Below, in pieces: positions 23,979-32,707 of a stretch of 64,000 nucleotides of DNA. How positions within the stretch are numbered: the stretch's first letter is position 1; every line of letters begins with the position of its first letter. Source of the stretch: Furfurilactobacillus curtus (GTDB lineage Bacteria > Bacillota > Bacilli > Lactobacillales > Lactobacillaceae); the NCBI RefSeq assembly GCF_045862785.1, contig NZ_BQXO01000003.1:186001-250000 (forward strand). The letters are read 5' to 3'. Under the pieces are notes generated by a model. It saw nothing but the letters and a program-made list of their open reading frames with translations. It was not told the DNA's origin and searched no databases. The translations under genes were made by a program, and so were the position numbers.

Positions 23979-26348
23979 TTACTTTTTATGATCACCGTGA
24001 AAATTTGTCTTGCCACTGCGACCCGCTCGATTGCGGTTACTTTGATAATGATTCACTTTTTTCACGCCATTTTTTTCGTCCCGTGACGAATTGTTGTGGA
24101 AATTACGATTACCACGGTTGTTACCACCATTTCGACGGCCCCCGTTACCTCGATTATCATGAGGAACCCGAATATCCGTGGTCGGCGCTGTTTGTGGCTC
24201 GACAATCGTGAAGTCGACGGCCGCCGCATCTTTGTCCACCTTTTCCAAATGAACTTTAATTGGTTGACCAATTTGAAAAATGTGGTGGTGGCGTTCACCA
24301 ATTAATGCAAGGTGGCTTTCATCAAATCCATAGAAATCATCCTTCATATTGGAAATATGCACAAGTCCCTCAACCGTATTGGGCAATTCCACAAACATCC
24401 CAAATTTCAGCACGGAACTAACCACCGCATCGAAATCTTCACCCACATGATCAGCCATATATTCGGCTTTCTTCATATCATCCGTTGCTCGTTCCGTGTC
24501 AATAGAGCGACGTTCACGTTCAGAGGTATCTTTGGCGATCTGTGGTAATTCGTCCGCATACCGAGCCTTTGCCTCATCAGTAGTCCCCGAAGCTGCGTAC
24601 CAGCGAATCATTCGGTGAACCATGTCATCAGGGTACCGACGAATTGGTGACGTGAAGTGAGTGTAGTATTCCGCACCCAAGCCAAAGTGACCCAGCGGTT
24701 CATCCGAATACTTGGCCTGCTTCATTGAGCGTAACATCATTGTTTGCACCATCTGCTCTTCAGGTGTCCCAGCAACCTCTTTCAAGACACTTTGAAGCAT
24801 TTTAGGCTTCAGATTGTTAGGATCCCCTTTGACGTTAATGCCAAAAACATTTAGTAAGTCAAAGAAACTCTTTACTCGATCGCCATCCGGCGTTTCGTGA
24901 ACACGATACAAAAATGGCACGTGTAATCGATCATAGTGTTCAGCAACCGTCTCATTAGCAGCTAACATAAACGATTCGATCATTCGTTCTGCCAGTCCAC
25001 GATCACGCAATTCAATGTCCGTTGGATGACCGTTTTCATCAACGATGATTTTTGCTTCCGGTGCATCAAAATCAATGGCTCCCCGTTGATGGCGTTTCTT
25101 CACCAAGACCTTGTGCAACTCAGCCATGTCTTCAAACATGCCGACTAACTCGTCATACCGGGCCATCGTTTTTGCATCGTGAGCCTCTAAAATTTTGTTA
25201 ACCGCTTTATAGGTCATCCGCGCATGACTACGCATCAAACTAGGATAAATTTTATGATTAACGATCTTCCCGGTTGAGTCTATTTCCATATCACAGGTCA
25301 TTGAAAGTCGTTCAACACCTTCATTTAACGAGCAGATTCCGTTAGATAGGCGTTTCGGCAACATTGGAATTACCCGATCTGTTAGATAGACCGATGTTCC
25401 TCGCTTATAAGCCTCTTGATCTAAAACCGAGCCTTCTTTGACATAGTAACTCACATCGGCAATCGATACACCCAGATGATAGTTGCCATTGTCCAGCTTC
25501 CAAACAACCACGGCATCATCCAGGTCCTTACTTTCAATACTATCAATTGTCACTAAGGGCTGGTCGGTAATATCTACGCGACCAATCTTGTCTGCCTCTT
25601 GAACAGTATCCGGAATTGCATTAGCTTCATCTAGGACTTCTTGGGGAAATTCTGACGGAACATCATGCGCATAAACAATTTGTAAAATATCGATACCAGG
25701 CTCATCAGCATTCCCAATGACCTTGGTCGCCACACCAGTGAGTAATTGTGGATTCAGATCGCTCGGATAGGCTGTAACATCAGCCGTCACAACTTCACCG
25801 TCGACGGGATGAATCCCACCATCAGTCACATCAAATGAAAACGACCCCAGTTTTTTATCTTTTAAAAGCACTTCACCAATGACACTTGGTAGTTTAGGAT
25901 CTCGTTTTGATCGAAATTCCCCCACAATTTGTGTGTAGTGATGCTCCGTAATCTTTGTGACTTCCCCTTCTGGGCCGCGGTCAGAACCCTTGTCAGCCGG
26001 ACGCAAAATTTTAATTTCAACCGTATCACCAGTCATCGCGTGCTTGGTATGGTCTGGATTAATGTAGGCATCAGGTAATTCTTCGCCATAACTGACAAAG
26101 CCAAAGCCCTTATCGTTGCCATGAAAGGTACCAACTAATTGAGCTTCTGGTTTCACCAAGGCCCATTTGCCATCGTCGGTCACCCGTACTCGACCCGCTC
26201 GTTCAAGACTTGCGAGAGCCTGCACAGAGAGTGTGAATTCTTTTTCTGGCTGTTTTAAAGCGGTGCCAATTTCCGCCGCAGTAAACGTCCGGTCCTGATG
26301 TCGGTCCAAAAACGTTAAAATCTGCTCCTGTAAATTATGATCTGCCAT
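23979..26348 (-). CDS. rnr: Ribonuclease R
   Basis: 789-aa 3'-5' exoribonuclease for structured RNA and tmRNA-tagged mRNA decay. Order: N-terminal helix-turn-helix (5-70), two cold-shock OB domains (about 70-240), RNB catalytic domain (about 255-590; IESKDLDDAVV with the metal-binding Asp cluster, HFTSPIRRYPDDMVHR), S1 domain (about 625-715), and a Gly/Asn/Arg/Lys-rich basic tail. The ATG at 26348 has GAGGT close upstream; the longer frame from 26375 is not supported. Gene order secG-est-rnr-smpB is as in Bacillus and lactobacilli. Confidence 0.96.
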   Translation of the reverse strand: MADHNLQEQILTFLDRHQDRTFTAAEIGTALKQPEKEFTLSVQALASLERAGRVRVTDDGKWALVKPEAQLVGTFHGNDKGFGFVSYGEELPDAYINPDHTKHAMTGDTVEIKILRPADKGSDRGPEGEVTKITEHHYTQIVGEFRSKRDPKLPSVIGEVLLKDKKLGSFSFDVTDGGIHPVDGEVVTADVTAYPSDLNPQLLTGVATKVIGNADEPGIDILQIVYAHDVPSEFPQEVLDEANAIPDTVQEADKIGRVDITDQPLVTIDSIESKDLDDAVVVWKLDNGNYHLGVSIADVSYYVKEGSVLDQEAYKRGTSVYLTDRVIPMLPKRLSNGICSLNEGVERLSMTCDMEIDSTGKIVNHKIYPSLMRSHARMTYKAVNKILEAHDAKTMARYDELVGMFEDMAELHKVLVKKRHQRGAIDFDAPEAKIIVDENGHPTDIELRDRGLAERMIESFMLAANETVAEHYDRLHVPFLYRVHETPDGDRVKSFFDLLNVFGINVKGDPNNLKPKMLQSVLKEVAGTPEEQMVQTMMLRSMKQAKYSDEPLGHFGLGAEYYTHFTSPIRRYPDDMVHRMIRWYAASGTTDEAKARYADELPQIAKDTSERERRSIDTERATDDMKKAEYMADHVGEDFDAVVSSVLKFGMFVELPNTVEGLVHISNMKDDFYGFDESHLALIGERHHHIFQIGQPIKVHLEKVDKDAAAVDFTIVEPQTAPTTDIRVPHDNRGNGGRRNGGNNRGNRNFHNNSSRDEKNGVKKVNHYQSNRNRAGRSGKTNFHGDHKK

Positions 26349-26389
26349 AGTTACCTCATTTTTCTTATGCATCAAGCATGTAATTTGTT

Positions 26390-27154
26390 CTAATTAAATA
26401 AATTTGCTAAAAATGTTTCAACATCGTCTTGTAATTGGTGATGCGCTTGATTAACCGTTAAGACGTGACCAGCCCCTGGATAAACATGAAAGGATACTTG
26501 TTTACCCAGTTTAATCATGATGTCGTAAAAGGCCGCTCCACTGCGCGCATCAATCATCTCATCAGCATCCCCTTGTCCAATAAAAAATGGTTGCTTGATT
26601 TGATCAAGACGCGGATCTATTTCATCTCGAACGAAAGCTTCGATCTCAGCCAGCTGTTGCGGATTATGTTGGGCTAACCAATCTAAATTCGCTTGTTTTT
26701 TTGCCTCGTCTAACGGTTCACGATCATAAATTTTCCGGCTCAATTGAATAAAACTCTGAGGCACATTCGTTTCACCAACACGAATCACTGGCGAGGCAAA
26801 CGTGCCACCACCGACTAATTGATCATCCATTTCCAACAGTCGCGTAGCAAACAAACCACCCATAGATAAGCCAAATACCGCAATCTGTTGGTATCCCATT
26901 GTCTGCAATCGCTGTACTGCTGCTTTAGCATCAGCCAACCATTGCGACACACCGCCTTGCGTTAAAATATCTTTCGGCTCTAATGTACCATGTCCAGAGA
27001 AGATCGGCGCGTAAACTGTATAACCAGCTCGTGCTAGGCCACGTCCCAGTAACCCCATGTCATTGCTGCTTCCCGAATAAGCATGCAGCAATAATACTGC
27101 ATGAGGTCCTGCTTCAATCAAAAGCGGCTCTGGCCGCCGAAAACGAACTGTCAT
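26390..27154 (-). CDS. Alpha/beta-hydrolase carboxylesterase
   Basis: 254-aa serine esterase resembling Bacillus YvaK (Est30 type). Oxyanion region LLLHAYSGSSND (21-32), nucleophile Ser97 in GLSMGG, acidic residue near 196-198 (GQGDADEMID) and catalytic His230 in GAGHVLT. The natural substrate is unknown; family members cleave short-chain monoesters. The ATG at 27154 has GGAG 8-9 bases upstream. It sits 42 bp before rnr, in an order conserved across Firmicutes for reasons not understood. Confidence 0.92.
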   Translation of the reverse strand: MTVRFRRPEPLLIEAGPHAVLLLHAYSGSSNDMGLLGRGLARAGYTVYAPIFSGHGTLEPKDILTQGGVSQWLADAKAAVQRLQTMGYQQIAVFGLSMGGLFATRLLEMDDQLVGGGTFASPVIRVGETNVPQSFIQLSRKIYDREPLDEAKKQANLDWLAQHNPQQLAEIEAFVRDEIDPRLDQIKQPFFIGQGDADEMIDARSGAAFYDIMIKLGKQVSFHVYPGAGHVLTVNQAHHQLQDDVETFLANLFN

Positions 27155-27196
27155 GGTGAACACTCCTTATCCATTTACAAACTGCGAAAAGGCATC

Positions 27197-27221
27197 AAAA
27201 AAGGCTGGGGCGCGCCCAGCC
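27197..27221 (-). terminator. secG terminator
   Basis: GGCTGGG (27203-27209) pairs with CCCAGCC (27215-27221), followed on the minus strand by six T. It separates secG from est-rnr-smpB, which would then need readthrough or its own promoter. Confidence 0.85.
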
Positions 27222-27298
27222 TGGAGTCACATTCATTACCGTGACGAAACGTCACCCTGAATTGCGAGATTTTCCTTGTGGTCGCTAGCTAGATTAAG

Positions 27299-27541
27299 CT
27301 AGTGCGAAGACAAATACACTAACGCCAGTGCGATCCCAAAGAAAAGAATCCCAAGAACAACAGTAACGCGTTGCATAAATCCTTCAAAGCCACGTGACTT
27401 TTGTTGAGCAAAAAGATCATTGGCTCCGCCACCACCAGATAGGGCGCCCAACGCATCGTCCGTTTTCGTCGGCTGCAACATGACTGCAATAACGATAACG
27501 ATGGCGATAACAATCAGTGCAGTTAATAAGAAATTATACAA
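27299..27541 (-). CDS. secG: Preprotein translocase subunit SecG
   Basis: 80-aa small membrane subunit of the SecYEG channel. Two helices (3-21 and 56-77) flank a Gly/Ala/Ser loop with the conserved GALSGGGGANDLF (about 32-44) and GFEGFMQRVT. GGGAGG precedes the ATG. A putative promoter has TATAGT at 27599-27604 and TTGCGC at 27621-27626 (16-bp spacer); the -35 falls inside the repeat copy at 27614. Confidence 0.94.
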   Translation of the reverse strand: MYNFLLTALIVIAIVIVIAVMLQPTKTDDALGALSGGGGANDLFAQQKSRGFEGFMQRVTVVLGILFFGIALALVYLSSH

Positions 27542-27613
27542 AGCGATTTCCTCCCGTGTGGCTCATGCCAGATGTCCCAACTAATTTACCATAATTTAAC
27601 TATAATTGCTAGT

Positions 27614-27786
27614 ACTCAGAGCGCAACAAGCTGGGCGATCCTGAGCACTAGCAAGGCGGCAGCGATTAGCGTTCTTGGCCAATTGATGACGACAGGCTAG
27701 GCACAAGGATTAGGCTTGCGCAGCTCGACAATGACTCAGAGCGCAACAAGCTGGGTGATCCTGAGCACTAGCAAGGCGGCAGCAAT
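27614..27786. repeat. Tandemly duplicated part of a ~120-bp intergenic repeat
   Basis: Two 53-bp copies at 27614-27666 and 27734-27786, beginning ACTCAGAGCGCAACAAGCTG, differ at only two positions and are spaced exactly 120 bp apart. The intervening segment (CCAATTGAT ... GGCTAGGCACA ... CAGCTCG) belongs to the unit, because a diverged full unit recurs at 58186-58302. There is no ORF or inverted termini. It fills most of the gene-free stretch between secG and the ClC gene. Confidence 0.8.
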
Positions 27787-27805
27787 CGTCTTTGATTAAG
27801 CAGCC

Positions 27806-29386
27806 TTAGTCCTCAGTTCGAGCACTGGTAGTCTCAGCCATCTCGGCAATTTTGCGACGAATGTAAGCTCGATTATTATGTTGCGTTTCGATAAGCAGGG
27901 TATCCCCTGCGCGAAGGATCGTATCACCGTGTGGAATAATCGCTCGTTCGCCACGTGTAACCCCAATCAGAAGTGCATTAGTCGGCCAACGGAATTCCCG
28001 GACTTGATGCCCGGAAAGTGCTGACCCAGCAAAAATGGGGACTTCAATCCGATCAGGATATCCGGCAGCCTGTTCCATACGCCATGTTTGTAATGGTAAA
28101 ACCATTCGATTCAATAACGACTCATAAATAGGTGCACCGCCTAAGACATCCACGGTCAAGTACGCGACTAAACAGACGACTGCCAATGGCATTAAGTGTT
28201 TCAGCGAACCGACCATTTCAGTGATTAATAAAATTGCGGTAAAAGGGGCTTTCCCAATGCCGGCAAAATAACCGGCCATTGCAAAAATAACCAAGTTAAC
28301 GACATAGACGCTTGGTAACCAACCAATCATCACCATAAAACGCCCATAAACACCACCAATTACTGCGCCAATCGTTAAAATTGGTAAAAAGATCCCACCG
28401 GGTAAACCTGAACCATATGCAATCATTGACCAGACAAAGCGGACAACCAGTAAAAGTAATAATCCTGTTAATCCTGGCTGACCACTCGCTAGTTTTAAAA
28501 TAACACTATTGCCACCGCCTAAAGCATCTAGCCACCACCAACCAATTGGGATCGTCGCGATCAGGGCCACAATGCCATCCAGATGACGTGGCATTTTAAG
28601 CTTTGCATACCACTGTGGCAATCTAAGCAATACGGCTTGATAAAATCGGCCTAACAGTCCCAATACCAACCCTAAACCGAGCAATTGACCATAGTAGCTC
28701 AATGGCAATGACGTCGAATAAGGAATATGTAACACCGGTGTCTGACCAAAAAAAGCCATCGAAACAAAATTGGCTACGACGGCGCTTGTCAGCGATGTCA
28801 GCCAAACTAATGGTGAAAAGTTATGATAGACCTCTTCCAAAACAAATAACGTACTGGCAATCGGCGCATTAAATGCTGCTGACAGGCCCGCAGCTGCACC
28901 ACTCGCAATTGCGACTCGCCGTTTGGTCCCCTGCTGATGGTTTAACTGTGCATATCCTTGCCCAACTGCAGCTCCTAATTGAATCGAAGGCCCCTCACGG
29001 CCGAGCATTAATCCAGAACCAATTGCGATGACTCCACCGAGCCATTTTTTCCACAGGGTTGGCCACCAGGGTTCGTCAAACTCTCCAGCCAGCTGTCCTT
29101 CAACCTGAGGAATCCCAGAACCACTAATTTGCGGGCTTGTTTTGACCAATTGGCCGACCAACCAGCCAATTGCGCCCATGACAGGAATCCATATGAATAG
29201 CCACCAAGGATTAGTATGTAGGGATCCATAAACGACCTTAACAATGTTCAATAATTGTTCAATCGTTAGCCTAAATAAGCTAACGATTAGTCCAGCGAGT
29301 ATGCCGACCCCAATGCCAGTAATAACTGTACCGACGCGGGTGAAGTCTACATTAAGCCACTGCTGATCCTTTTTAATCAAACTCAT
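27806..29386 (-). CDS. ClC-family chloride channel/H+ antiporter with TrkA-C domain
   Basis: 526-aa membrane transporter. ClC selectivity motifs are intact: GSGIP (about 89-93), GREGP (about 129-133, gating Glu), the paired Glu of the proton path in FVLEEVY, and GGIFLPILTIGA (about 344-355). The C-terminal 80 residues form an RCK_C/TrkA-C-like domain (AGSALSGHQVREFRWP ... LRAGDTLLIET). Such proteins move Cl- or F- with H+ in acid or fluoride stress; the ion is not decided here. A GTG at 29389 directly precedes the ATG at 29386; AGGGG is close. It is downstream of, and likely co-transcribed with, a TetR regulator (15 bp apart). Confidence 0.92.
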   Translation of the reverse strand: MSLIKKDQQWLNVDFTRVGTVITGIGVGILAGLIVSLFRLTIEQLLNIVKVVYGSLHTNPWWLFIWIPVMGAIGWLVGQLVKTSPQISGSGIPQVEGQLAGEFDEPWWPTLWKKWLGGVIAIGSGLMLGREGPSIQLGAAVGQGYAQLNHQQGTKRRVAIASGAAAGLSAAFNAPIASTLFVLEEVYHNFSPLVWLTSLTSAVVANFVSMAFFGQTPVLHIPYSTSLPLSYYGQLLGLGLVLGLLGRFYQAVLLRLPQWYAKLKMPRHLDGIVALIATIPIGWWWLDALGGGNSVILKLASGQPGLTGLLLLLVVRFVWSMIAYGSGLPGGIFLPILTIGAVIGGVYGRFMVMIGWLPSVYVVNLVIFAMAGYFAGIGKAPFTAILLITEMVGSLKHLMPLAVVCLVAYLTVDVLGGAPIYESLLNRMVLPLQTWRMEQAAGYPDRIEVPIFAGSALSGHQVREFRWPTNALLIGVTRGERAIIPHGDTILRAGDTLLIETQHNNRAYIRRKIAEMAETTSARTED

Positions 29387-29401
29387 CACCCCTGTTTTAT
29401 G

Positions 29402-30064
29402 TTATAAGAAGGTTCGCTGATATTCATTGACAAAATATTCGATAATAAGCCGAACCGGTTGATCATTCAGCAAGGTTACCTTGTCTGGCAATAACAGCTG
29501 TTGCTTTTTAAGACGATAATAATCCGTTAACACTACGGTTAAATCGACGCTGTGGCGCACTAAGAAATCGTGATTAATCAAGCCACGAATCATCAACTGA
29601 TCTTGTAATAATAAAATTTGCCAATCATAGCGTTGAAACAATCCGCGATTAACCCCCGCTTCAAAGTAATCAATCGCTTGTCGCTGTTGTTGGTTTAATG
29701 CATCTTGCAAATTGCGATAATCTGCATCATCGCTAATCCGCAAATCTTCTAGAAAAACATCTGAAATCGTTCGCGCCAGTGTTAACGATTGGTCAAAAAG
29801 CCTTTGCCATTCTTTGAGAAAACTGCGATCGTCACCGCTTAATTGTGGCCGTGGCAACGACTCGACGTAATCCAAATAATCGCGCACAATCGCATGAAAG
29901 ACTGCCCCTTTAGAATCAAAATACTTATACGCAGTCCGTCGAGAAACACCCATAATCTTAATCAAATCATTCATCGTCAATCGTTGAAACCCATTTCGAG
30001 TCACAACCGCCATGATACGATTCAATAATTCTTGCCGTTTGGCGGCCTCATGTTCGCCAGTCAT
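29402..30064 (-). CDS. TetR/AcrR-family regulator
   Basis: 220-aa regulator. N-terminal helix-turn-helix about 10-60: LLNRIMAVVTRNGFQRLTMN, then DLIKIMGVSRRTAYKYFDSK, the standard TetR recognition segment. The C-terminal ligand and dimer domain is all helical with no recognised subfamily. The ATG at 30064 has GGGGGGAGGG 5 bases upstream; the frame from 30091 is not supported. It is first in a two-gene unit with the ClC transporter, so it most likely regulates that gene. Confidence 0.88.
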   Translation of the reverse strand: MTGEHEAAKRQELLNRIMAVVTRNGFQRLTMNDLIKIMGVSRRTAYKYFDSKGAVFHAIVRDYLDYVESLPRPQLSGDDRSFLKEWQRLFDQSLTLARTISDVFLEDLRISDDADYRNLQDALNQQQRQAIDYFEAGVNRGLFQRYDWQILLLQDQLMIRGLINHDFLVRHSVDLTVVLTDYYRLKKQQLLLPDKVTLLNDQPVRLIIEYFVNEYQRTFL

Positions 30065-30233
30065 TTTTGCCCTCCCCCCAAGATACAACAACGCTTAAGT
30101 ATACGATACCAAAGTAAACGATTTTACGTGCTAATGTTTAACTTTACTTTTTCTTTGATAGCTTTATCATTTCGTAAACCTAGCACGAAGCCCATGTTGG
30201 CCTATCTACTAACCTAAAATAATGACATGACAC

Positions 30234-30263
30234 AAAAAACGTGACCTCCAATTGGAAGTCACG
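30234..30263 (-). terminator. eno terminator
   Basis: CGTGACCTCC (30240-30249) pairs with GGAAGTCACG (30254-30263) apart from two internal mismatched positions; the minus strand continues with six T. Confidence 0.82.
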
Positions 30264-30281
30264 CCCAATCCCGAATATAAA

Positions 30282-31601
30282 TTACTTGTTTAAAATCGTG
30301 TTACGGGCTTGTTCACTTAAGTTGTAGAAAGAGTGAACACCCTTGTATTCTGCGGTCGTACCTAATTGATCTTCAATTCGCATCAATTGGTTGTACTTAG
30401 CGATCCGTTCAGTCCGGCTCATTGAACCTGTCTTAATTTGACCAGCGTTGGTAGCCACAACCAAGTCAGCAATCGTTGTGTCTTCAGTTTCACCAGAACG
30501 GTGAGACACAATTGCTGTATAGCCAGCTTCCTTAGCCATTTCGATCGCTGCAACTGTTTCAGTCAAAGTCCCAATTTGGTTAAGTTTGATCAAAATGGAG
30601 TTAGCAACGCCCATCTTAATCCCCTTAGCTAAGTAGTCAGTATTCGTCACGAATAAGTCGTCACCAACGAGTTGAACTTTTTTACCTAGCTTAGCCGTTA
30701 AAGTTGCCCAGTCGTCCCATTCATTTTCATCTAACGGATCTTCGATGGAAACGATTGGATACTTGTCAACAATGCCTTCTAGTAAATCAGTAAATTCATC
30801 AGCTGTGTAGCTCTTACCGTCACCGACTAAGTCATACTTCTTCGTATCTGTATTGTAGAATTCAGAAGCTGCACAGTCAAAAGCAATCGCAATATCCTTA
30901 CCAGGAACATAGCCGGCTTTGGTGATCGCTTCCACCAGAATTTCGAATGGTTCTTCGTTATTTTTCAAATCCGGAGCAAAGCCACCTTCGTCACCAACCG
31001 CAGTCGAGTAACCACGATCGTTTAAGATGCCCTTTAAAGTGTGGAACGTCTCTGAACCATAACGAATGGCTTCCTTAACCGTTGGGGCACCAACAGGCAT
31101 AATCATAAATTCTTGGAAGTCAACTTTGTTGTTGGCGTGCTTCCCACCGTTGATGACATTCATCATTGGTGTTGGCAATAAGTGGGCATTGAAACCACCG
31201 AGGTAGTTGTAAAGCGGTACTTCTAACTCATCAGCAGCAGCTCGAGCAGCAGCCAAGGAAACACCTAAAATTGCATTTGCGCCTAATTTACCTTTGTTTG
31301 GGGTACCGTCTAACTTGATCATTGCTTGGTCAATCGCGATTTGGTCTGTGACATCATAACCAACGATTTCCTTTGCAATAATGTTGTTAACATTGTCAAC
31401 AGCCTTCGTTACGCCCTTACCTTGGAACCGGCTCTTGTCACCGTCACGCAACTCAACGGCTTCATGTTCACCGGTTGAGGCACCTGAAGGAACAATTCCA
31501 CGGCCCATTGCGCCACTTTCCGTGTACAATTCAACTTCAACAGTTGGGTTACCGCGTGAATCTAAAACTTCACGTGCATAAATATCTGTAATAATAGACA
31601 T
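30282..31601 (-). CDS. eno: Enolase
   Basis: 439-aa glycolytic enzyme converting 2-phosphoglycerate to phosphoenolpyruvate. Signatures: ARE-V-LDSRGNPTVEVE at the N-terminus (9-24), VGDEGGFAP (about 205-213), the Mg ligands in AFDCAASEF, SIEDPLDENEWDDW and GDDLFVTN, and the enolase signature ILIKLNQIGTLTE followed by SHRSGETEDT. AAGGAG lies 8 bases before the ATG. It follows tpiA but has a consensus promoter of its own. Confidence 0.98.
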   Translation of the reverse strand: MSIITDIYAREVLDSRGNPTVEVELYTESGAMGRGIVPSGASTGEHEAVELRDGDKSRFQGKGVTKAVDNVNNIIAKEIVGYDVTDQIAIDQAMIKLDGTPNKGKLGANAILGVSLAAARAAADELEVPLYNYLGGFNAHLLPTPMMNVINGGKHANNKVDFQEFMIMPVGAPTVKEAIRYGSETFHTLKGILNDRGYSTAVGDEGGFAPDLKNNEEPFEILVEAITKAGYVPGKDIAIAFDCAASEFYNTDTKKYDLVGDGKSYTADEFTDLLEGIVDKYPIVSIEDPLDENEWDDWATLTAKLGKKVQLVGDDLFVTNTDYLAKGIKMGVANSILIKLNQIGTLTETVAAIEMAKEAGYTAIVSHRSGETEDTTIADLVVATNAGQIKTGSMSRTERIAKYNQLMRIEDQLGTTAEYKGVHSFYNLSEQARNTILNK

Positions 31602-31642
31602 CTTATTCTCTCCTTATATAGGCAAATGTAGTCGTAACGACT

Positions 31643-31679
31643 CCAACACCATTATATGTGTTGGTCGCTTCACTATCAA
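31643..31679 (-). promoter_or_regulatory. eno promoter with palindromic operator over the -10
   Basis: Minus strand TTGATA (31674-31679), 17-bp spacer, TATAAT (31651-31656). CCAACAC (31643-31649) and GTGTTGG (31658-31664) form an inverted repeat that encloses the -10 box. Confidence 0.65.
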
Positions 31680-31691
31680 GAAACAACGGCA

Positions 31692-32453
31692 TTATTTTCC
31701 TGGATCGTTGCTGATTAATTCAAGAAATGATTGCGCCTCTAAACTTGCATTACCGACTAAGACTCCATCTACATCAACTTTTTGCATAATTTCGTTAATG
31801 TTAGCCGGTTTGACGGAACCACCATATAGCACTCGGACTTCATCAGCAATCGTATCGTCGTACACGTCAGCAACTGTTTGTCGAATTAAATAACAGCCTT
31901 CTTCAATCTGATCAGGTGTTGCCGGGGTTCCTACACCAATCGCCCAACTTGGCTCATAGGCGATAATCGCTGTTCTGGCATCTTCTTCACTAACCCCTTT
32001 TAACGCCTCGATGACTTGTGCTACCACCCAGTGCACCGTATCATTATTCTCACGTTGTCCCATCGTCTCATCGCAACAGATAATTGGGCGCATGTGATTA
32101 CGAAACACCGCCTGAACTTTTAAATTCACCATTTCATCTGTTTCTCTAAAAATTTTACGCCGTTCTGAATGACCTAAAATAACAAAATCAACGCCTGCCT
32201 GACTCAATGCCATAGGACTTGTTTCACCAGTAAACGCACCACTATCCTCGAAGTAACAATTTTCAGCACCAATCTCCAACGGCATATCAGCAGTGTGTGC
32301 CACCATGCGTTCTAAAAACAACGCAGGTGCACAGATTGCAGTTTCAATCATACGACTATCGGGTAGGTTGTCCCGTATACCATCCATAAATTTGGCGACT
32401 GTCGCTGCCGTTTTATTCATTTTCCAATTCCCAACGATCATTGGAATTCGCAT
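31692..32453 (-). CDS. tpiA: Triosephosphate isomerase
   Basis: 253-aa glycolytic isomerase between dihydroxyacetone phosphate and glyceraldehyde-3-phosphate. Catalytic Lys11 in GNWKMNK, His in VILGHSERR (about 95), Glu in AYEPSWAIGVG (about 167), and the phosphate loop YGGSVKPAN and GVLVGNASL. AGGAGG lies exactly 6 bases before the ATG at 32453; the ATG at 32459 abuts the ribosome site and is unlikely. It lies between pgk, which has a terminator, and eno, which has a promoter. The 250-bp gap upstream contains a GC-rich imperfect palindrome around 32573-32600. Confidence 0.97.
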   Translation of the reverse strand: MRIPMIVGNWKMNKTAATVAKFMDGIRDNLPDSRMIETAICAPALFLERMVAHTADMPLEIGAENCYFEDSGAFTGETSPMALSQAGVDFVILGHSERRKIFRETDEMVNLKVQAVFRNHMRPIICCDETMGQRENNDTVHWVVAQVIEALKGVSEEDARTAIIAYEPSWAIGVGTPATPDQIEEGCYLIRQTVADVYDDTIADEVRVLYGGSVKPANINEIMQKVDVDGVLVGNASLEAQSFLELISNDPGK

Positions 32454-32663
32454 GAGCATCCTCCTATAAAATCATGGTCATCTAGCAAATAAACAATTAA
32501 CCAGCCTAACTGACAGTGTTCTATATGTCCTTCATTGATTTACAGCTTCCGCGAGATTACGGGCGGCTAGTTTCCGCGCGCCACCTTGCTTGGCACGCGC
32601 CGTACTCACTGTCAAAAACATTGTAGTGAACTTACTGATTCGACGCAACTACCAACGAGCCCA

Positions 32664-32699
32664 TAAAAAAAGCTCGCTAGTCATTAGACCAACGAGCTT
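32664..32699 (-). terminator. pgk terminator
   Basis: AAGCTCG (32670-32676) pairs with CGAGCTT (32693-32699); the minus strand then runs into T7. Confidence 0.8.
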
Positions 32700-32707
32700 C
32701 ACTGAAA

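Noticed and set aside
27614..27786. CRISPR-like direct repeats
   Set aside because: Only two 53-bp copies with a spacer that itself belongs to the repeat unit; no cas genes.
32573..32600. Terminator in the GC-rich palindrome upstream of tpiA
   Set aside because: The palindrome is imperfect and has no T-run on either strand.
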